From contig CAZIWJ010000128.1 of NCBI GenBank assembly GCA_964542855.1, positions 1 through 10,092 on the forward strand: 10,092 nucleotides of DNA, given 5' to 3'. The position numbers were made by a program, and so were the translations under genes. The notes under the pieces were generated by a model. That model saw only the letters and a program-made list of their open reading frames with translations. It searched no databases and had not been told where the DNA came from. This stretch comes from CAZIWJ01 sp964542855 (GTDB lineage Bacteria; Bacteroidota; Bacteroidia; Cytophagales; Cyclobacteriaceae). How positions within the stretch are numbered: position 1 is the stretch's first letter; each line of letters opens with the position of its first letter. Of the stretch, positions 5,872 to 10,092 are shown in pieces.

Positions 5872-8800
5872 ATGAAAAACGCGATCGCCAAGGGTATTGC
5901 CTCCATATTCGGCACCAAAACCCAACGGGATTTAAAAGAACTGAACCCATACATTAAACTGGTTACTGATGCCGAAAAGCCGATGTTCGATTTATCGAAC
6001 GATGAACTGCGCCAGGTAACCAAAAAACTGGAACAACAGATCAACGAGCACCTGCAGCATATCGATGACGATATGGAAAGCATCCGTAAGCAGGTAAACG
6101 AAAACCCTGACCTTGACATTAACGAAAAGGATGAATTGTTTAAAAGGCTGGATGAGCTGGAGGAACAAAGGGATAAAGACCTGGAAGATATTCTTTTACA
6201 GATTCTTCCCGATGCGTTTGCTGTAATGCGTCAAACGGCCCGGCGTTTCAAAGACAATACCAATATACCGGTAACTGCCAGTGAAATGGACCGGAAGTTC
6301 GCTGCCGAAAAAGAGTATGTAAGCATTTCGGGCAACCAGGCCATATGGAAGAATTCCTGGAAAGCAGCCGGTTCTGAAATTACCTGGGACATGGTGCATT
6401 ATGATGTACAAATTGTAGGGGGAGTAGTGCTTCACCAGGGAAAAATTGCTGAAATGGCAACCGGTGAAGGTAAAACGCTGGTGGCCAACCTGCCTACTTT
6501 CCTGAATGCCCTGGCACGCCGCGGCGTGCACATTGTTACCGTAAACGATTACCTGGCCAAGCGCGATGCGGAATGGATGGGACCGCTTTTCGAGTTTCAT
6601 GGCCTTACCATCGATTGCATCGATAAGTATCAACCCAACTCCGACGAACGGCGTGCTGCCTATGCCGCCGATATTACCTACGGAACCAACAACGAGTTCG
6701 GCTTCGATTACCTGCGCGATAACATGTCGCGAAGCGTAGAAGGCCTGGTTCAGCGTAAGCATCATTTTGCCATGGTTGATGAGGTGGATTCCGTACTGAT
6801 CGACGATGCCCGTACACCCCTGATTATTTCCGGCCCCATAGGCCGCGACACTGGCGAAGAGGAATATTACGAACTGAAACCTCGCATTACCAAGCTGTTT
6901 GAAACCCAAAAGCAGCTGGTATCTCAATTCCTTCAGCAAGCTAAAAAGCTCATTAACGAAGGGGATGAAAAAGAAGGTGGGCTGGCCCTGTTCCGGGCTT
7001 ACCGGGGTCTACCCAAGTACAAGCCACTAATCAAGTACCTCTCGGAAACCGGTGTTCGCCAGGTTATGCAGAAAACAGAAAACTTCTACCTGCAAGATAA
7101 CGGAAAAATGATGCCCGAAGCCGATGCCCCGCTATGCTTTACCATCGATGAAAAAAGTAACAGCGTCGACCTCACTGAAAAGGGAATTGAACAACTAACG
7201 AAATCCGATGAGGATACCGGTTTCTTTGTGCTTCCTGATATCGGTACTGAAATAGCTGAAATTGAGAAAGAAGAGTCGCTTTCCGACGACGAAAGACTAA
7301 AGAAACGCGATTCTATGGTCCAGGATTACTCGGTAAAGGCCAAGCGAATCCATACGGTGAACCAGCTTTTGAAAGCTTACGCCCTGTTCGAGAAAGAGGT
7401 TGAATACATCGTTCAGGACAATAAGGTTAAAATTGTTGACGAACAAACCGGCCGGGTAATGGATGGCCGCCGCTATTCCGATGGGCTTCACCAGGCCATT
7501 GAAGCAAAGGAAAACGTGAAGGTGGAAGAAGCTACTCAAACCTACGCTACCATTACTCTTCAGAACTATTTTCGCATGTACCATAAGCTGGCCGGTATGA
7601 CCGGTACGGCCGAAACGGAAGCTGGTGAATTTTGGGACATTTACGAACTCGACGTCGTGGTTGTTCCTACTAATAAGCCTATTGTTCGCGATGACAGGCA
7701 GGATAAAGTTTTTAAAACAGCCCGTGAAAAATTTAATGCAGTAATTGACGAAACCCAAAAACTAACCGAAGATGGAAGGCCTGTACTGGTGGGAACTACT
7801 TCGGTAGAAGTGTCGGAATTATTGAGCCGGATGTTGAATATCCGAAAGCTGAATCACCAGGTACTCAACGCCAAACAGCACGCCCGCGAAGCTGATGTGG
7901 TGGCCGAAGCCGGAAAACCGGGAACCATTACCGTGGCCACCAATATGGCCGGTCGAGGTACCGACATTAAACTGGCCCCGGAATCGAAGCAGGCCGGGGG
8001 GCTGGCAATTGTTGGTACCGAACGGCATGAATCGCGCCGCGTTGACCGCCAGTTGCGGGGGCGTTCCGGCCGACAGGGGGATGTAGGCTCTTCCCAGTTC
8101 TTCGTTTCACTGGAAGATAACCTGATGCGCATGTTTAACTCCGATCGGGTGGCTAAAATCATGGATCGCATGGGGCTGGAAGAAGGTGAAGTAATTCAGC
8201 ATTCCATGGTAACCAAAAGCATAGAACGGGCCCAGAAAAAGGTGGAAGAAAACAACTTCGCCATTCGGAAGCGATTGCTGGAATACGATAACGTGATGAA
8301 CCAGCAGCGGGAGGTAATTTATACCCGCCGTAAACATGCCCTGTACGGCGAACGCCTGCAGCTCGATATTATGAACATGATGTACGACACCTGTGAGGAT
8401 ATTGTAGCCAACACCAAAGGAGTAGATAACTACGATAGTTTTAAACTTACTACCCTGGGTACGCTAGGCATCGATTATCCTATTTCCCAGGAAGAGTTCA
8501 CCAAAATTGATGAGGCCAAACTTTCTGCTGATTTATACGAAACTACTTATCAGTATTACCGGGAGAAAAATAAGCGCATCGCCGCCCAGGTTTTCCCGCT
8601 GATTAAAAACGTTTACGAAACTAAAGGGGGTACGTACAAACGTATCCAGGTGCCGTTTACCGACGGGGCCAAACAACTGGTAATATCCGCCGACCTGGAG
8701 CAAGGCGTAAACACCCAGGGGGCTTCGCTGGTCGATGAGTTTGAAAAAGCTATTGCCCTGGCACTGATTGATGAAAACTGGAAAGAGCATTTACGCGAAA

Positions 8801-9231
8801 TGGACGACCTGAAGCAATCGGTCCAGAACGCAGTTTACGAGCAGAAAGACCCACTGATCATTTACAAGTTCGAAGGTTTTGAGCTGTTTAAGCAGTTCCT
8901 GGCCAAGGTAAACGAAGAAACCATTTCCTTCCTGCTGAAGGCTGGTATCCCCATTGAGCAACCCGACGAGGTGCAGGAGGCCAGGACTCAGCGCAGAAAA
9001 CAGCAGAATTACCAGGAACAGAAGGCAGACAGTAGTTCAGTGCTGAATACCGGTAACAAAAACCGCCCGCCCGTAGAACCGCCAAAACCTGCGAAAACCA
9101 TGAAGGTAGCAGGGAGAAACGATAAGGTAACTGTTCAGTACACCGACGGAACTATTAAAAAGGATGTGAAGTACAAAAAAGTAGAAGAAGATATCCGGAA
9201 CAACCGCTGCGTGCTTATTGATGAAGATTAA
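5872..9231 (+). CDS. secA: Preprotein translocase ATPase SecA
   Basis: SecA is the ATP-driven motor that pushes unfolded preproteins through the SecYEG channel at the inner membrane. The 1,119-residue chain is longer than E. coli SecA (901) but normal for Bacteroidota. Nucleotide-binding domain 1 has the Walker A sequence GEGKT (198-202) and the Walker B sequence DEVD (303-306), with DDARTPLIISGP next. The preprotein cross-linking region is expanded at about 320-450. Domain 2 contains GRGTD (694-698), and RQLRGRSGR (726-734) carries the arginine fingers. The helical wing and scaffold include NWKEHLREMDDLKQSV around W970. A Gln- and Pro-rich linker (about 1030-1080) leads to a basic tail with VTVQYTDGTIKKDVKYK. 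The Cys-rich zinc motif that binds SecB in proteobacteria is absent. The start gives MKNAIAKGIASIFGTK, the normal amphipathic N terminus; the leader TTAATAGCGCT has no Shine-Dalgarno sequence. No frameshift is seen. Confidence 0.99.
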   Translation: MKNAIAKGIASIFGTKTQRDLKELNPYIKLVTDAEKPMFDLSNDELRQVTKKLEQQINEHLQHIDDDMESIRKQVNENPDLDINEKDELFKRLDELEEQRDKDLEDILLQILPDAFAVMRQTARRFKDNTNIPVTASEMDRKFAAEKEYVSISGNQAIWKNSWKAAGSEITWDMVHYDVQIVGGVVLHQGKIAEMATGEGKTLVANLPTFLNALARRGVHIVTVNDYLAKRDAEWMGPLFEFHGLTIDCIDKYQPNSDERRAAYAADITYGTNNEFGFDYLRDNMSRSVEGLVQRKHHFAMVDEVDSVLIDDARTPLIISGPIGRDTGEEEYYELKPRITKLFETQKQLVSQFLQQAKKLINEGDEKEGGLALFRAYRGLPKYKPLIKYLSETGVRQVMQKTENFYLQDNGKMMPEADAPLCFTIDEKSNSVDLTEKGIEQLTKSDEDTGFFVLPDIGTEIAEIEKEESLSDDERLKKRDSMVQDYSVKAKRIHTVNQLLKAYALFEKEVEYIVQDNKVKIVDEQTGRVMDGRRYSDGLHQAIEAKENVKVEEATQTYATITLQNYFRMYHKLAGMTGTAETEAGEFWDIYELDVVVVPTNKPIVRDDRQDKVFKTAREKFNAVIDETQKLTEDGRPVLVGTTSVEVSELLSRMLNIRKLNHQVLNAKQHAREADVVAEAGKPGTITVATNMAGRGTDIKLAPESKQAGGLAIVGTERHESRRVDRQLRGRSGRQGDVGSSQFFVSLEDNLMRMFNSDRVAKIMDRMGLEEGEVIQHSMVTKSIERAQKKVEENNFAIRKRLLEYDNVMNQQREVIYTRRKHALYGERLQLDIMNMMYDTCEDIVANTKGVDNYDSFKLTTLGTLGIDYPISQEEFTKIDEAKLSADLYETTYQYYREKNKRIAAQVFPLIKNVYETKGGTYKRIQVPFTDGAKQLVISADLEQGVNTQGASLVDEFEKAIALALIDENWKEHLREMDDLKQSVQNAVYEQKDPLIIYKFEGFELFKQFLAKVNEETISFLLKAGIPIEQPDEVQEARTQRRKQQNYQEQKADSSSVLNTGNKNRPPVEPPKPAKTMKVAGRNDKVTVQYTDGTIKKDVKYKKVEEDIRNNRCVLIDED

Positions 9232-9355
9232 GGTTTATCCTACTCGGGCCATGATCATTATCTTTTAATTCGTGATTACTTGAACGGGTAAACTATTTTA
9301 CTATCCGGAAAAAGACCGTATTATTGCCCCGTATAAATAATTACCAATAACTTTT

Positions 9356-9736
9356 ATGAATCATCCTCAAGAACTAAAGTATACTAAAGATCACGAATGG
9401 ATCCGCATTGATGGCAATACGGCAACTGTAGGCATTACCGACTTTGCTCAGGGAGAACTTGGTGATATTGTTTACGTTGAAATTGAAACTGAAGGCGAAG
9501 AGCTGGAACAGGGTGCTGTATTCGGTACGGTAGAGGCTGTTAAAACTGTTTCGGACCTCTTCATGCCCGTAAGCGGTACAGTTAAAGAAATTAATGAAGA
9601 CCTTGAAGATGCCCCGGAATCGGTTAATGAATCGCCTTACGAAGAAGGCTGGATGATTAAGGTTGAAATAAGTAACCCCGACGAATTAGCTGAACTACTG
9701 GACAAGGCAGGGTACGAAGAAGTACTCGGAGTATAA
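9356..9736 (+). CDS. gcvH: Glycine cleavage system H protein
   Basis: GcvH carries the lipoyl arm that shuttles the aminomethyl group between the P, T and L proteins of glycine cleavage in the cytoplasm. In some bacteria it also serves lipoate assembly. The 126-residue length is standard. The lipoylated lysine is K63 in FGTVEAVKTVSDLFMPVSG, and the family marks YTKDHEWI, VGITDFAQGELGDIVYVE and ESPYEEGWMIK are in order. The gene stands 124 bp after secA, in a spacer where I see neither a clear terminator nor a full promoter. TATCTTTT at 9259-9266 is a weak -7 candidate. The leader TAATAACTTTT lacks a Shine-Dalgarno sequence. No gcvP or gcvT is adjacent, which is common in this phylum. A VanZ-like gene follows after about 30-45 bp, probably in the same transcript. 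Confidence 0.97.
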   Translation: MNHPQELKYTKDHEWIRIDGNTATVGITDFAQGELGDIVYVEIETEGEELEQGAVFGTVEAVKTVSDLFMPVSGTVKEINEDLEDAPESVNESPYEEGWMIKVEISNPDELAELLDKAGYEEVLGV

Positions 9737-9765
9737 CTTTACAAGAATATAATTTAATATCAGCC

Positions 9766-10092
9766 GTGTTCATCCGGTACATGCTTCCTGCAATCCTTTG
9801 GGCACTGCTGATTCTCTCCCTGCTGCTCCTTCCCGGCAGTATGCTCCCAACAGCTCCGCTACAATTATCAGATTTACTTGCCGTTGATAAACTGGTTCAC
9901 GCATTTATTTTTATGGTTTTGCAATTTCTGATGATTAAAGGGTTTTCACTGCAACCAACCTTTGCTGCACTCCGGCACTTTGCAATGCCTTTATCGCTTT
10001 TAATCAGCATTACCTTTGGTGCTTCAATGGAAGGTATTCAGCTGTTCATCCCTGACCGGGCATTCGAGTGGATCGATATGATTGCCAATACT
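9766..10092 (+). CDS. VanZ-family membrane protein (5' part, cut by window end)
   Basis: The open frame runs to the window end without a stop and gives about 104 residues from ATG 9781, or 109 from GTG 9766. Three hydrophobic segments are visible. Family marks are the LLPGS turn after the first helix, VDKLVHAFIFMVL (DK--H motif), and the segment from EGIQLFIPDRAFEWIDMIANT, matching the E--Q---P-R---D--AN pattern of VanZ. The family is named after a teicoplanin-resistance gene, but most members have no known role, and nothing here implies resistance. GTG at 9766 would add VFIRY before MLPAILWA, matching the usual length before the first helix, so I prefer it slightly; ATG 9781 is the alternative. 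Position right after gcvH suggests co-transcription. Confidence 0.82.
   Translation, partial: MFIRYMLPAILWALLILSLLLLPGSMLPTAPLQLSDLLAVDKLVHAFIFMVLQFLMIKGFSLQPTFAALRHFAMPLSLLISITFGASMEGIQLFIPDRAFEWIDMIANT

Noticed and set aside
6196..6939. Long minus-strand open frame opposite secA (and similar ones at 7297-7758, 5127-5693, 2747-3232)
   Set aside because: These lie antisense to well-recognised genes, have no family-like sequence, and are explained by codon bias of the real gene.
5872..9231. SecA length and missing zinc tail as a novel SecA type
   Set aside because: Long SecA without the SecB-binding Cys motif and with this basic tail is usual for Bacteroidota, so it is a lineage trait rather than a new system.
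1..10092. CRISPR arrays, insertion sequences, tRNA or rRNA genes
   Set aside because: I saw no regularly spaced repeats, transposase-like frames, terminal inverted repeats with target duplications, or tRNA/rRNA-like sequence.

Overview
The window looks like chromosome from a member of the Bacteroidota, most likely of the Cytophagales type. Three things suggest this. SecA is about 1,120 residues long and lacks the usual C-terminal zinc-binding tail. The rhodopsin resembles those of marine and aquatic Bacteroidota. Translation starts mostly lack a clear Shine-Dalgarno sequence, and promoter-like sites loosely follow the TTG / TAnnTTTG pattern of this phylum. The taxonomic call is inference from protein character only.

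Layout. Positions 1-227 are an AT-rich leader, followed by a complete light-driven proton-pump rhodopsin (228-989, +) that ends at a strong intrinsic terminator. Converging on it is an acyl-carrier-protein phosphodiesterase-like gene (1022-1627, -), whose stop codon sits inside the terminator hairpin. Positions 1628-2296 hold no intact gene. I read there two divergent gene relics, a signal-peptide/TPR protein (-) and an XRE-type DNA-binding protein (+), a perfect 10-bp inverted repeat between them, and an intrinsic terminator. Next come an NADPH:quinone oxidoreductase-like MDR protein (2360-3376, +) and, convergent with it, a GT-C (GT39/ArnT-like) membrane glycosyltransferase (3405-4979, -). 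A short divergent spacer leads to dapF (5055-5831, +), secA (5872-9231, +), gcvH (9356-9736, +) and the start of a VanZ-family membrane protein that runs off the window end.

How the genes relate. The right half is housekeeping: diaminopimelate synthesis for lysine and peptidoglycan, the Sec export motor, the lipoyl carrier of glycine cleavage, and a VanZ-like protein. They lie in one orientation, but the spacers leave their co-transcription open. The left half is accessory in character: a stand-alone phototrophy gene next to a patch of gene decay. The most interesting point is that the rhodopsin keeps the full proton-pump residue set (D90/T94/E101, H68, K229) and has glycine at the helix-E position that opens the carotenoid-antenna fenestration in xanthorhodopsin. 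It may therefore be an antenna-capable green-absorbing pump. No retinal or carotenoid biosynthesis gene is visible in the window.
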